Of a DNA stretch of 64,000 nt, positions 21,815-34,960 are shown piece after piece (positions within the stretch are counted from its first letter, which is position 1; each line of letters opens with the position of its first letter). The notes under the pieces were generated by a model. The model saw nothing but the letters and a program-made list of their open reading frames with translations, did not search any database and was not told where the DNA came from. The stretch is from Terfezia claveryi (taxonomy: Eukaryota; Ascomycota; Pezizomycetes; Pezizales; Pezizaceae). The stretch lies in assembly GCA_015179025.1 (NCBI GenBank), contig WHUX01000048.1, forward strand, positions 62,001-126,000. Direction: 5' to 3'. A program made the position numbers and the translations under genes.

Positions 21815-22740
21815 CTAGCTACGGAGAAAGCTAAAAAGCTAAGATAAGAAGAATCGAGAGCGACCGTGAGGGGGCTGCTGCATCCCATCCGCAGCCTACT
21901 ATTGGCCAGCCCCGCCTTTTGTCCATCCCTGCGGAAATAAGTGGTTGAGTTAGAAAACCGTCCAAGGGGTAGGCTTCTACCCAGGGAACAACATTTAGGA
22001 AGACGCAGACTACTAGAAGGATGGGTGGCAGATATCTCTGAAGAGGTGGCAGAAGTTGGCAGAGCGAGAGAATGACTTCCGCCAGGCACAGGAGAATATT
22101 GCAAGGAAACGATGCAGAAAACGGTGGGAGGAGGGAGCGGGGAAAGAGTTGGAAATTTTGAAGATGGCATCGGAGCGGAAGCAGGAGCAGCAGAAAGACA
22201 AGAAGAAGGATAGGGCCAAGGACAGAGTTCAAGTAGGGGACACACCCCCTACAAAATAAAACAGCACTTGAGGATGTGGGGATGGCAGATATTCATCACT
22301 ATCTCAGGAAGGTAAAGAGAAGAGGAAGGGCGCCACCTTGGTGACACTCTCGGTGGCCAAAAAAACAGCCAACCGTTTGTCAGACGGCAGATACTATACA
22401 GGATGTCAAGAAGACAGGAATGAGGGGTATCATGGGAGCACGTTGTCGGAGGGACAGAGGAGAGTTGGCAACCAGTTCGGTGGTCTTTTAGCAGTCCGGT
22501 CTCCTTTTCATGTACAGAATAGCTGGATGTGTATAAAGATTCGGGGACGCTGGCTACTAGAGAGTATATATGATTTTGACAGAGGTCGGAACGGTTTGGT
22601 GATTTGGGTCTTTCATGGTTGGTTACATTGGCAGGTACGGTACATACAGATGTATGTAATTTTTTGTAGGTCGAACCTTTGAAGGTTGACTACGGGTATA
22701 GACACAAAAAAATAATAATAATAATAATAATAATAAAAGC
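21815..22740 (+). pseudogene. Decayed non-LTR retrotransposon fragment, ORF1-like, with (TAA)n end
   Basis: The clearest piece (22056-22259) is charged and coiled: QAQENIARKRCRKRWEEG and KQEQQKDKKKDRAKDR. Upstream frames give LLPREQHLGRRRLLEGWVAD, which together look like the gag-like ORF1 of a LINE. Further pieces to 22680 are broken. The end at 22700-22738 is an A run followed by about nine TAA units, as often ends non-LTR elements. Assignment rests on composition and layout, not on a diagnostic domain. Confidence 0.45.
22706..22738 (+). repeat. (TAA)n microsatellite tail
   Basis: An A run is followed by about nine TAA repeats. Confidence 0.9.
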
Positions 22741-22785
22741 TAACACCATGATAAACCACCGAGAACTCCTCTTTGCATTCTCAAT

Positions 22786-23007
22786 ATGTGCAATATGATC
22801 AAACCCGTATTCTCTGCCTCCCACGGATGCTGTTTAATATGCCTAGCTTGTGGGTACCTCGTACACAACCAACGGTCTTGCTCTCGTGCTACAACAGCTT
22901 TCCAAAATTCAGAAGAGGTAGAGGCCAAAGAAGACCCTGAGGCTGTTGATCATGTCGTATTGGTTGAGCATGAGGTTTTGGGGCCATATATATATTGCGG
23001 ATCGTAA
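22786..23007 (+). pseudogene. Fragment with a CCHC zinc knuckle
   Basis: The frame contains CLACGYLVHNQRSC, a C-x2-C-x4-H-x4-C knuckle as found in retroelement gag proteins, then an acidic stretch (EEVEAKEDPEA). Nothing else of a gag is visible. It sits between two LINE relics and is probably part of such debris. Confidence 0.35.
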
Positions 23008-23076
23008 TTTCTTTAGTGCAATATACCCCTTTTAGTGTTATTGACATCTATTATAAATAGATTCCGATTATAGTTA

Positions 23077-24030
23077 GTGTATATTTTCGCCATGGCAGCA
23101 CCATTTCGTGCTCTTCCGTATAAGTTTTATTATGATAACCCAGTTCTGTTTATAAGGCCTTATCCTACCACCTCCGCCCCCTTGCCCCATCCCCGCCCTA
23201 ATGACTGCAGGTTCCCTTGGTTGGCCATAGGTCCGATTCCACTTTACCACCCATCCCACCCCTCTCCCCACTACCTTCCTTTCTGCTTCTTTTTTCGCCT
23301 CCCACCATTGTCTCACCCCCTTTCCGTCACTTAACCCCTTCCAGTCTCCCTCTTGTTGCCCCTTCCTTTGCAAGCGATCTGCTGGTTTGTTCCTATCCAG
23401 GCCATTATATGCCTTGCTTGACCCACCTTCTTAAAAAGCATCTACTCCAGTTTCTTCTGCCTCTGCTTTGCCTCCTCCATCGCCGCCAATAAGCCCTTTG
23501 TCCTCGCTTTTCTTGTCCCTCCCAGCTTAATGTATTACTACCAAGCTGCTTGCGAGTCTGATAAGAGTAAGACCCGTTGATCCATCGCTGCTTCCAGGGC
23601 TGCTTTCAGACCCTCATATGTATCCACTGCAAATCGATCCTCCGTCCCCTTCCTCATTACTCACACCGCCCCTCCCACTCCTCCGTCTTCCACACTACTC
23701 CTGTACGTGTACATCACCCTCACACCTTCACTGCTCTCTCCAATACCTCCGCTTTTGACCCTGCATGTGCCTTCATCACCTCTAGCACTATACGTGATTC
23801 GCATCCACCTCCGAAGGTTAGTTCCTCTCCATCTCAGTCCCCTACCTTGCTGGTAATAACCATCAATCCCAGCGTAAATTTTAATGGGTGCCCACATTAT
23901 TCTCACGTCCTAAAGCTCTTGCCTTCCTTTTTCACTCCTTTTACTCCTTGCCTCTACTCGTCCCTGATCATCGTGTCCCCGCACTGCCTCCGGGTTCCCC
24001 ATTATCTTTGCCATGAACCTTGACTAGCAT
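23077..24030 (-). pseudogene. Tad1-like LINE, RNase H region, decayed
   Basis: Reading the minus strand, broken frames give EGLKAALEAAMDQRVLLLSD followed by SQAA near 23550, then KARTKGLLAAMEEAKQRQKK and GVRQWWEAKKEAERKVV near 23300. The LxLSDSQAA string is the RNase H core seen in fungal Tad1/I-type LINEs, and the order of blocks matches the C-terminal part of ORF2. Many stops and frameshifts break it. The pyrimidine-rich frames on the plus strand are its shadow. Confidence 0.65.
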
Positions 24031-24503
24031 CGAGGGCGTCCCTGCTAATTCAACCCCGGCTATTGCGTTCACAAGGTACCTCCTTGCTTTAGGGCATCGT
24101 ATTGTAGTCTATCTATCTCATTGTCCTGCTCCTCCTGCAATCGCTATCCCAGATCTGCTCCCCATAATGATTAATCCAGAAGTTATAAATTCTAAGAGAA
24201 ACTCGAATGACAATGGAAAAAATGAAAATGGTAAAATCAAAATGGTAAAATAATGAAAGATAACTACTCATAAAAAAATCACAAATGGGGTGGTCAATGG
24301 AAGCCTGTCAACATCCTGAGACTTTGGTTTCCCTGCTGGGTCCGATACTCAAGTAGAAATAAGTAGGTATTGCATATCGGCTCCAGAGAAACGTATATAT
24401 GAATTGAGTAACCACTGTAGCCGTTACACCGTTATTCCTTCCCATTTGTCGAATCTTAAGGTACATAAATACGCACCATGGGCACCAACAGAGCTACACT
24501 AGT

Positions 24504-27500
24504 TCATTCCGTAAACAATGATGCTTCGGCATAACTAGACTCCACATCGTCAGGAATGACCATCCCTTCCCTATTGTACTCCTCCTCCTGAAGTATCTTT
24601 CCTCGTAGTAAACTACCCATGTGAGAGTGTTTAGTCAGGACTCCCCTTGCCCGCAGCTTGACCAAGTCTTTCAAAAATCCCCATCGGTTTGTTTTCGACT
24701 GAGCCGAGTGAGTCGTAACCATTTCTCCTTTATTCCCCGAGACACGGGTGTCCTCATCTCCGGAGTGAGCAATGTCTAGTTTGCCTGCTCTAATATCAGC
24801 TGGTGGTCTTTGACATTCCATTGAAGATGGTGTTGGTTGTTCCTTACTCATGTCACAAATACCAAGAAACGCACAGGTTTTGCGGTACATCTCATAACTA
24901 CTGAAAAATAACTCCCCAGCGTATAAATTTACCTGAATCATCAATTGCTCCATCTCAGGGTGAATGTTGTGGCAGTAGTGTTTGTTAGAAAATGGAGGGG
25001 TTGAGCCGGGAACCAGGTCGAAGATACCAACTGTTGTATTCTGCATTCTGGGGGAGTACATGTGAAGGTTGACAGAAGTCGATCTCCGTATGGAGGGGAG
25101 AAGTTCATTGGCTTCAAAGGGGCTAATTATTATGAGTATGAGGTGGTTACTATCATGTAAAGCACGAGTTGACATGACCCACGTGACAGGCTGGAGCGGA
25201 AAGTCAGTTTCCGGCCCAGCTGGGGGCTCGGATATCGGAGCCCCCGATTTGAGAACCAGAGATCTAGAAAAGTCAACAGTGGTAAGAATTCGGGATGTCC
25301 AAGGATCTTTCCCAATTTGATTACTAAAGGACGTCTGCTCTAATGTCTGTACAAGGGTGCGGAATGGTGAACCGGGGGTGTTGGGAGGAAGCGGCCTTAC
25401 GCTAGTTTCAATAAATTGAACAAGACTTGGGTGAAGTTCATGAGCGCAGGGCTTTGTAGAAATTTCCTTTAGGGGGGGTCTAGGATCCTTTCTTTGGTGC
25501 TCTTGCGATCGTGCGACCTCACGTTCTTGCAGCTCTTCCAAAGATGTGTTCCGAAACGATGAAATCCGGTAATCCTCACATCGTGCTTTAATACCCCTCA
25601 GCTCCTGTTTTTGACTGCGTAATTGATACTCATTCAATTTCAGCTCAATCTTCCGTAGTAAAGAATTCGACTTTCCTTCGTTAGAAGAACTGTACATCTC
25701 CATAAGACTTTTGGACTCTGTAGCTTCCTCTATCCACGCACTGCGGTATCTCTCCTGATTGAAAGAATTCATTTCGCATTTACTAGCACTATGCCGAGTC
25801 TGATAGGCAATACCATGACTGGCCCAGAGTGCTAGGTATTGCTCTGTCTGGATACAGGTCTCATGCATAACCCATAATAGAATATCCTTTGTTTCGATTT
25901 TGTTATGAATGTTCCGGTCACGTGACTTCGGAGAGTAATCCAGTATCCTCCGGTTAACCTCAGGTGGGGCAACAAAGCGCACAGATTGGCCGTAACCAAG
26001 GTTTCTCATCCTCATACAGGCTAATTCAAGATGTGAAGTCAGCATATATCTTGTACGAAATAGGGTAAATGTAGGGATAAATCACCTTGTACTAGCTTGT
26101 CCTTGGTTATTTTTGGTCCCAATGTAACTACTGCTACACTATTCTCTGGTAACTTAATATCCGTACCCATTGTGTGAGCTTCGTCTAAATATACTAAGCA
26201 TCCTGTCATATCCTCAGTCACAGCATATGGTGACGAACGATAAGACTGCACTCCTCCCTGTTTGTCAATAACCGTAAGCTCCGCATCAGAATTGAAAAAT
26301 AGAGCCGCAGTCCACTTGGAATCCTGTTTTGCTGCTTCAGAAAGCCAGTACTGTGCAGCATCCTGGTTTTCCATATCTAGGACTTGTGCACCAACGTCCA
26401 CCAAGACTTGAATCTGCCTCATTGAGCAAGCTCGTTGAACGATGTTGTGTATTAAATCCTGTCCAGACAGTCGTTCACCATCTTTTGTCTGCAAACATTG
26501 ATAGAAGCTATTCTCTGGTTGAAGAAGCATGCTAAGCACTTTAGCATCTGTGAAGATGTGACTGTCAAGCTTGAGCTGTTTAATTGACAATGGAAGGAGG
26601 TATCGATTGTCGCTGCTGCCGCTAAATCCAGTAGTTGGCTGACTTCGCTTCTCGGCAAGATCCCAGGCAGATGTTGAAAGCTTGGAAGCAAACCCTTGGG
26701 ATTCAGATGGAAACACCTCAACCGAGAGATAGAAATCAATGGCTTTTTTGGACAATTTGAAAATAGGATATAGTGTGTGAGACCATTGGTGAGTGTCTTC
26801 AAGGGCAAGATTAGCCCCATCAAGGTGCCATAGAGGAGGAGGAAGAAGGTGTTTTCCGTATTCCTTGATCCATGAATGATATTCACCTTCCGGGTCAATA
26901 ACATTTTTCAGATGGCGAAAGCAAGACTGTAGCTGCGACTCTGTAAGCCCTGTGTAATAATAGCATAAGCATGTCAACGCGATTGTAACATCTGGATGAG
27001 CGAATTGCGCTCCAATAACTGGGCTGTCTTTCGCACGGTAAGGAACAGCCAACTTCGAAGTTTTGTGGAGTCCATAGTCTACACGCCATCTCTTCTCCCG
27101 TAAAACAAAAGCTATTATCTCATGGCCAATCAGACCCTTGAGCAATAAGATGAGTGGTGGAACCTTGTCAAAATCCGACAAAGTATCCTCTTTCGCATTT
27201 TTGTCAATGACATAATTGATTATTCGCTCAACTGGTGGGTGAGTTGTGGGGTACCATATCTCAAGATTCTCGGTGATGATCTTGACTGCAATTTCACTCA
27301 TCAACTTCAGCTCAGCATCCTTCTCAATCAAGCGCACAAAGGGGAAACCTCCGGGTGCACCCTGTCTCTCAATTAGGTCTATTGCAGACGGATATTCCTT
27401 CTTGAACCTTGGTACGTGGCTTTTTACTAAATCAAATATCGCCTGGATCATGCCCCAGCGTTGCGCACCAAGCTCCAGTGGCTGTTTATTGCCTGTGGTG

Positions 27501-30500
27501 TAGATAAGCTCATACCGGGGATGTAACATTTCATCACTTTCGTCAAATATGTCTCGGGCGTAATCGCCAAGCCAAAGCTGCGCTTTCAGAAGTTCATTCA
27601 GCAGTTGGGGATCCTTCTCTGCACATAGCCACTCGGCTATGGTTAGTTTAAATGAAAGTAGATGTTCTGGTTGAGCTAAGAGAATTCCCCCATTGTTCTG
27701 GCATTCGCTGAAAATATCCCTGATTCGTGACAATATACTGATCTTAGGAGAGGTAACCTCCGCAGGGTTGACTGCTTGACGCGAAGCAGCTATCTCACGA
27801 TTTAGTAACACACCAAGCTTCTGACGCGAAATAGGTGCTTGGTATATCCGACGATTTAGTAATCCACCAAGCTTTTGCGTCAGCAGATCTAGCATTTGGT
27901 TCCACAATGGCTTCAGAACGACAACCCTTACAAACCTTTGCCTATCCGCCAAAAGTGCAGCAACGATTGGGACAATGACAGATGACTTCCCCTCCCCCAT
28001 ATTCAGCTGCATCACACAATTGCCTGGAGTACAAGGCGTAATCATCTCCTTCGCTATTTTAGCTTGTGCTGGCCGGATTAATAAATCATTCTCGATCTCA
28101 AACAGGATCCACTCAGGGAAGCACTGAGGATCCCAGCCCTCATGTCCTTCATTAGCCCACTCTTTGGTAAAGTGTTGTATATCCCGTTGGCGCGTAGCTC
28201 GATACATTCGACGGGCTCGCTGATATAGCGTAACGGATATCCCGAACGAGACTAAGATTTGCTTCCATTCTGATGCCATCTTGAACTCGCCCTTGTTAAT
28301 CCCTAGCAATTGCAGTAGTATACTCTTCGCTGAAATCCGCGGCTGCAAACCAACTAGGGCTAGTAGTGTCTCAGGTGCCGATGCATCCCCACCAGAGGTC
28401 AACGCTTCAGCAATCATGGTCAAAATGCCTTGCATATACTCCCGAGATCGCAACATATACGATCTCATGGCCTGAACAGAAGGTAATGCGACCAGTAGCT
28501 TGCCATGAGTGGATAGTTCGCTAACCGCATGAAGGGCATTCCAGCTTTTGATCAGATCCGTTGAGTACTGGCGTTGAAACCGGTTTTCACTTGAGGAAAG
28601 CCGATCAAGCAACGCCTTTAATGGATCGAAATTTGCAGCTTTAATATTCGCGATCGACTCCTCGTAGAGTGCGAGATTGAGACGCTCTGGCGGGGGATTT
28701 TGTACATTGTGCGGCGGCAGGGAGCTCATGGTATTCACATAATGCTTTCCATAATCCTTTCCTACATACACCGCCTCTCTGATTGCCGCTCGCTCCTGAA
28801 GACTCTGTCCAACCCTGTCATCATGGTCACTTAGGCGGTCACCCTGCCCAATCCTGTCACTCCAGTCACCCTGGTCACCCCAGTTACTCTGGTCACCCCA
28901 GCGCCTCTGGTAACCCCAGAAACTCCGGAAACCCCAGTCAACCTGGTCACCCTGGTCACCCTGACCTTCAAAAGAGGACGATGGAATGAGATCGCGTTGA
29001 AATGTAATCAGAAAGTCCGCGTCCCGCCAGCATCGCCAAATGGATTCGGTGATAGCATAAAGCTCCGCATATTGGCAGCCAAATAGTACTTTCGGGGACG
29101 GATCGGCTAGTTTCGCCATGAGAGCTTTGGGTGCAACGCTATTGGAAACATAGGGCTTCGGCTGAGTTAATTTGTGCAGTAGCGTTAGAATATCAAACGG
29201 TAGCGCATTAGTGCGAGGACTCCACACACGTGCGTCCTGCAGGTTTTCTAGAGCTTGTTGGGTGCCTGTCAATCCCGTGAGTGGGTCCGATAGGCAATGT
29301 GATGTCAATGCATGTAGATAACTCAGATATAATAGGCTTTCTATATCCCCGTTTGAAACCAAACGACCCAGGAGGTGGTCAACTGAATACAAGTGGTACT
29401 TGATTTTGTTCTCGCCCTGCCTATTTTTGGGCTCGAAATCAATTCTAACAGAAGTGTTGTATTTTTTTGGAAAATAGTGTACCTTCCCATGGGGAATTAT
29501 GACAATGCGTCGCCCGTGGAGGGGCGGAATCTCCGCCTCGTGAAGCACGAGATATGTTTCAAGCCCATAGAGGGTCTGAATGTCTTGCCCATCTTGGGGC
29601 CGTATGTCAACCACCATTCCGGGAAGCGTCCGGCACTCGATCTGGGGAGTCTGGGGGTGGGTGCCATCAAAAGCAAAGTCGAGGTGGTATCGTATCAGGG
29701 TCAAATAAAATTTGCGATCCTTTGGAGAGAAAGTGAGTTCAATATATTCTTTTCTCTCAATCGATTGAAATATCTCAGCAACAGCGGCTTGAGTGCGGCT
29801 ATGGTAGTCGATCATCCTCCGCTCATTCCCACAGGGAAGCGTGCGTTGACCATATGCTGACCATTCTGGTATGGTAGATTGCGATATGGTAATTACCCAA
29901 TCGCTACTCGACGTATCCCAAATTGATTCACGATTTTTCAGTAGTCGAAACTCGAGCTTTCGCTGGTTCAAGTCCAACAGGTGAAGGTATGGATCAAGCA
30001 AACCCTCCTGGAAATCATGTTTGAGTTGGGTGTGACAGATAACCTCATGGACTTCAGCACCTCTTTTCGTCCGAATAATCAAGTGTCCGCCGCGCAGGCC
30101 AAAATATAGCTATATATATAATGTCAATCAGAGAGTTTAATACGGAAATGTAACTCCAAGTCATGTGCGTGGAGATATGGGTCGATATGCTTTACTTACT
30201 ATTAAGTTGGGGTCTGATGCAGACACAGGGTACATGGTCCTAAATTCCATACCGGGCATGTCAGCCTTGCAAACCAGGAATTTCCGCTAAAACCACGGTG
30301 ATTAGATACCAATTCTCACAGTGTATTCAAAAGTGCGTCTTACATCTCTAAACACTCGCCAGTAAAGAGAGCTTCGAGTGTAGTAATTGGGAAGAAGCCC
30401 GTGCCAAAAGGTTTCGCCATTGACAAGCAAAACCCCTTCCAACAGATTGTAATGAAGAGTCATCGGCGCTCTAGTGGTTATCCATCGATCGTCCGGTGCG

Positions 30501-33500
30501 TCCAGCGCCTTCCAACATTCACCACGAATATAACCTGGCACGATCCTTGCGAATACGGAATGAAACCAATCGTTGTTGGTGAGGACAAGGTGACGCAAAT
30601 GCGACTCCATTGAATGCGCCACTCTCGCATCAGTAGCGAACAGGTAGTTGTCATTGCACATCCAATAAAAACTGCTCTTTACAGTAGTATATAGATCAAA
30701 ATTTCCCCTTTTCAGACCTCTTTCTTCCATGTTTGCAGCTTCTGCCTCCGCTCTTCTTGAAAACAGGCCGTACTTAGAAGACCAAACCGCACATTCAATA
30801 AAGTCCCCTAAATCTTGCTCCGAGTTGAAAACGGCGATAGAGACATCTAGGGCCACGGCGAAAGTCTGGCGGCAAATAAACACAGTAAGGAGGCCGAAGG
30901 TTCGCCAGCTCTTCAGTCTTGCGGAATTGATTGATGGCGACGTTAGGCGCCGGGAGATTTCCACCAACCAATCCATGCATGCTGCACGACATAGCCTTAG
31001 AAGGTAAGCTGCTCGAGTCTGAATCTGCGGAGCTTGGGCTAAGGAGAGTATGCGGGCTCCTAATGAAATAATCACTTGCATGGCTAGATATCGCTGAAAA
31101 GTTGCCTCGATCACTGTCAAGGTGCTTTCCAATGCGTCGAGCAATTGGTTGCAGAAATCTAAATTGTGGAGAATCTCGTGGGTCTCTCCTAAATATGTCT
31201 CGACATTAGGTGCACTTGCCTGCGGGCCCGTTTGCCAACATGCCTGCAGAAATGCATTCAAAACATCAATGTTGTTTGAATATAGGCAGGGGTTGCGGGT
31301 CTTGACTTCGCGGAGTATGTTGAGCCATCGGAGCCTGGAACCAAAGAGCATAGTATTGAAGGCGTAATATTGATGCGGCAGCCAATTGCAATTGACATTG
31401 CGAGGGGGTTTGTTTTGGTTTCTCCAGACGGCAGAATTAGGTGATGTACCAAACGTCTCCGTGTACGTGCTTCTGCCATCGGAGGGATCGTCATACGAGT
31501 CGCAGGGCTTGAAAGCATACTTCCTACGCTCTGGCGAACGATGATGGGGGTCCAGTCCGGTTGGAAGAACAGAGTGAGGTCTGCCCAAAACCAGACTAGG
31601 GTTGCCATTCCGGTATTTGTCAACTAGAGTGCTCAAGTGAAAGTGCTCAATTGGTTCACGGCTTTCGCAACTGTCCCCATTTCTATAATTCCCCGGCCAT
31701 AAGTCCCTAGGTCGCCCTAGTACTACGTAGCCGAGTCCCGTCCTGCAGCGGACGACGTTGGCAGAGCCCAGGAGAAGGCTGGATTTCGGAGAATAATGCC
31801 TAGCGAGGACTTGGCTATTGGGAACGCAGCTATCGTGCGAAAATATACCAGGACCCAGCTTACTAAGCGTCTGGCTGTGTTGTTCGTCCGGGTCATGTAT
31901 GAATTTCGGAAAACCCAAGACCGCTCTAAACGTGGCATCCCGCCATGTAGCAAATACAACCGGAGGGTCAAGTTCAAAGACAATGGCTTTGGTCTGTGGC
32001 TCATCTGAGCCGAAAGCAAGAGCCAACTCCACATTCTTTCTTTTGACATTCCCTGCGGTTAGCTCACATGCCTCTTTCACCATTGTATCACGGAGTGTTT
32101 GGTGCGGGGCTGATTGGTCAAAGTAGCGGACGGAAAAGGTGTTGCAATCGACATTTATGTCCGCTGTTCTAGAGATATCGATGTTGTAATAACCCTGAAA
32201 GATACTGGGATAAGTGGCCTCGGATCCCCTATTTTGCAGGTAGGCTCTGACCTTCTGGAGTCGCTCCATTTGGGCCTTTTGGGGCAGGAGGAGGTTCGTG
32301 AAGCGATCATAATCTGGATAAACTTCGCACGGGTATCCTTTAAGAAGCGGTATGCTGGAAATTGCGATTTTGTCAACTGCCACCCATAGCTCAATTGCCG
32401 TCAGAAAGGCGATGGAATTGCCCACCGGCTCCCCAAGATAGACTGCAATGTGGTTGTATGACGCAAGGAGCTGGGACAACCTGCAGCATGCCTCCTCGCA
32501 CTTGTCATCCCCGATATTCTTGATGACGAAGTCTTCTAATCTCGTTTCCACCCATCGCTCAATATCTTTCCACGCGATCTCTGCACATGCAGTCATCATG
32601 TTCAGATCCCTAACGGACTGCTGAAGTTCCTCCGCCAAACGAAAAACAATTGATTCGTCATGACAAATCCTCCAGGGTTCCCTTATTTGAGGCACAGTAG
32701 AGATTTCTCCGGGAGTTGCTAAATTGTTGTGATATCCTTCTAAAATACCTTCGATATAGTTCCTACTATTGATCATCTTCAATTTGGTATCCTGATGTGC
32801 GTCGACCCCCCCCACCAACGGCCAATTCAATTGTCTTACTGTTGCTGCTTGCACCTGCTTAAACCGCTTATGCATGATATCGGCTGTCTGGCGGACCGTT
32901 TTGGAAACAAAGTCTCGTAACATGGTTGGGATTCTCAATCCCGTCTCTTCTAGCTTTGCTGCTCGGTGAGCCACCTTTCGTGACATATGGCTTAGGTGCT
33001 CAGATGACCATCTCGGATCATCGCGCTGTATCACTACTCCAAGCAATGTACTCAAAATGTTGAGGATGAGAATCTTATATCCCCAATGCGGGTTTGAGCT
33101 CGGTCCAGAGTCCGAGGGATTAAGGAGGCTTATCTGAAGAGTGACACGGAGAACGAGCCACATTGGAGAGCGCCGCCAGGACTTTGTGTACGGGAACTTT
33201 GAGGAATGCGGCAGAGCATCCGGCTTGCACGTGAATTGTGCCCCAGCTCCAGCTAGGAGTACTTCGTCTGCAATCTGCTTGGAAACTATTGCCTCTTGGT
33301 GATTAGACCTCAAATCCAAGTTTACATCCTCATTGGCCTCACAAAGCAGACTGGTAAGGAACTCGGTTATGCGATTTGGGGTTCTGTGATCCTTTAGGTG
33401 AAATTGCCAGGCATCAACCATGTGGTGGTAGTCGCCCAAATAGTGGTGAATGACTATATCTGTTTCTGGGAGGAATTGGGTGAAAAAAGATGGATCACCT

Positions 33501-34182
33501 AGACAGTTGAGAAATTTGATAAGCTGTTCCAAGATATGCGGCAGGTAAAATATGTTGGAAGGAATTGACAGAGCAGTGGAGGGATAGGAGCATTTCAAGC
33601 GGCAAGGAGTCGTCATAACATCGGAGGGCGGTAGAGATACTTCAAAGCAGGAGAATGTGACTGTGGGTCCATGGCGATGAAACATGACGGCAGTGTTGCG
33701 TGCTTGTAGATGGAAAGTTATAAGATCTATATACATTGTGACATTGATAAGGACAAGTATTACCGGTTGATGTGACAAAACATTAAATTGACCTGATAGA
33801 CATATGGCCGTTTGAATATTAATGGAACTTGAAGCGTATACATACCACCTTCTCCCATGCCTATAAGTTGCTCCATCAGCAGCGACTCAAACTCGGGTGA
33901 TCCGGATGGGGAGGTTTGAAGCTTCCGCATGAGCCGTAGCATCTTCTCTGCCCGGTTTAATCGCTCGATATCTGCGGGGGCGTTCCAAATTCCGCTCTCA
34001 AGGAATTCACAAAGAGTCGTATAAACAAATGATAGTAAACATAATTCGGCTTGGTGAATACGGTTGGCACTGTCTATATCAACAGCACAGGCAGTCTCGA
34101 GCCAATCCCGATTAATCCGCGTAGGCAGGAAAAGGTGGTCAATCAAGTATGCGACGATGGAGTCGTCATACTGAGATTCCAT
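24504..34182 (-). CDS. Giant DUF6606-DUF3638-DUF3645 P-loop protein (five exons, about 3,115 residues)
   Basis: Exons: 34182-33846, 33726-30344, 30286-30200, 30109-26086 and 26020-24504. All introns are GT-AG (119, 57, 90 and 65 bp), and the summed coding length (9,348 nt) is divisible by three. The start is MESQYDDSIVAYLIDHLFLP, the usual beginning of the DUF6606 region. The middle holds the P-loop QLNMGEGKSSVIVPIVAALL near residue 1970, VRVVVLKPLWNQM, and the Walker B-like FDESDEML near 2130 (DUF3638). DUF3645 features VPYRAKDSPV, and later CLVYLDEAHTMGTDIKLP near 2575 and ACMRMRNLGYGQSV follow. The P-loop block recalls SecA- and helicase-type motors, so ATP-driven action is inferred; the cellular role is not established. 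A repeat-built insert lies near residues 1640-1705. For intron 1 a nearer acceptor (33793) is possible and would add 22 residues. No disabling change was seen. Confidence 0.9.
28800..28985 (-). repeat. In-frame coding minisatellite in exon 4
   Basis: Imperfect 9-bp units (GGTGACCAG/GGTAACTGG type on the coding strand) give a Gly-Asp-Gln/Trp-rich peptide (GDQGDQVDWG, WGDQSNWGDQGDW, SDRIGQGDR). The unit is a multiple of three, so copy-number change keeps the frame. It lies between conserved parts of the large P-loop protein and is probably a disordered linker. Confidence 0.8.
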
Positions 34183-34800
34183 TGTTGTCAGAAGTCCTGT
34201 GGCTGGATATGTATTCCTATACGTACAACAGGTGAATACCGTCGCCACTATCAATATACTGTAGTTGACAGCAATTGTGATGGCGAAGTTAGTTGAATGA
34301 GGGGTTGCGTTGACCTCAGATAGTGCGGAGTTGGAGGCTGATACGCTCTACAGGGGTGTGGAAGTGCCTCCAAGTGGGAAAACGTTACAAATGCCCGGAG
34401 TTGAGATATCTGCAATAAATTATGTCTCACACCTGCCTAATAATTGTTCGACAGCCGCCAATCCCTCTAATAGGCTCTTGATATCATTACTTAATCGTGC
34501 CTATTATACCTCACGTAGTGTAAGGGCATAGTCTCAGACTGTTTTGTGAGTATGCACACCAGTATCAACCTGTGTGGAGCCGAGGCTCGATCTATCAATT
34601 TTGGTATATATGTAACCATCTGAAAGGAATAGTTTTTTGAGGTAATGTCTTGTATATCCAGCTACTCCTCGGGATCCTCCTCATAATTATTCTCCTCTTC
34701 TGAGGAGGATTCCATGGCACTCTCAACTTGAATATGAATATCCTAGTCTATAGCATTTGAGCCTTTCCTGATTGAGGCATTACGATGTGCGGTAATATAC
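34183..34800. other. 5' flank of the large P-loop gene
   Basis: It should hold the promoter, but no distinctive element was recognised. A clustered CTCCTC/GAGGAG stretch lies at 34670-34715. Confidence 0.4.
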
Positions 34801-34821
34801 AGTCTGGTTGGCACAAGCCCC
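34801..34821 (+). repeat. TAGTCTGG-type end motif
   Basis: AGTCTGGTTGGCACAAGCCC, with C instead of T before it. The inverse at 40154-40174 shares at least 20 bp. Confidence 0.55.
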
Positions 34822-34960
34822 TCGGAACGGTAACATACCTATGCCTATCACTGACTAGGCAATGATCAACGACGTAAGTCCACTTGCTAATAATTTGGAG
34901 AGATTTTGAACCTTACAAAATGGTAGTAACTACAGCAACCCGACAAGCTAATGTACCTAC

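Noticed and set aside
23577..24023. 148-codon Pro/Ser/His-rich plus-strand frame
   Set aside because: The opposite strand carries recognisable LINE RNase H blocks; this frame is the pyrimidine-rich complement.
29393..29860. 155-codon plus-strand frame
   Set aside because: It is antisense to conserved coding sequence of the giant P-loop protein.
31258..31623. 121-codon minus-strand frame in another phase
   Set aside because: It overlaps exon 2 of the giant protein, whose frame is longer and matches the family layout.
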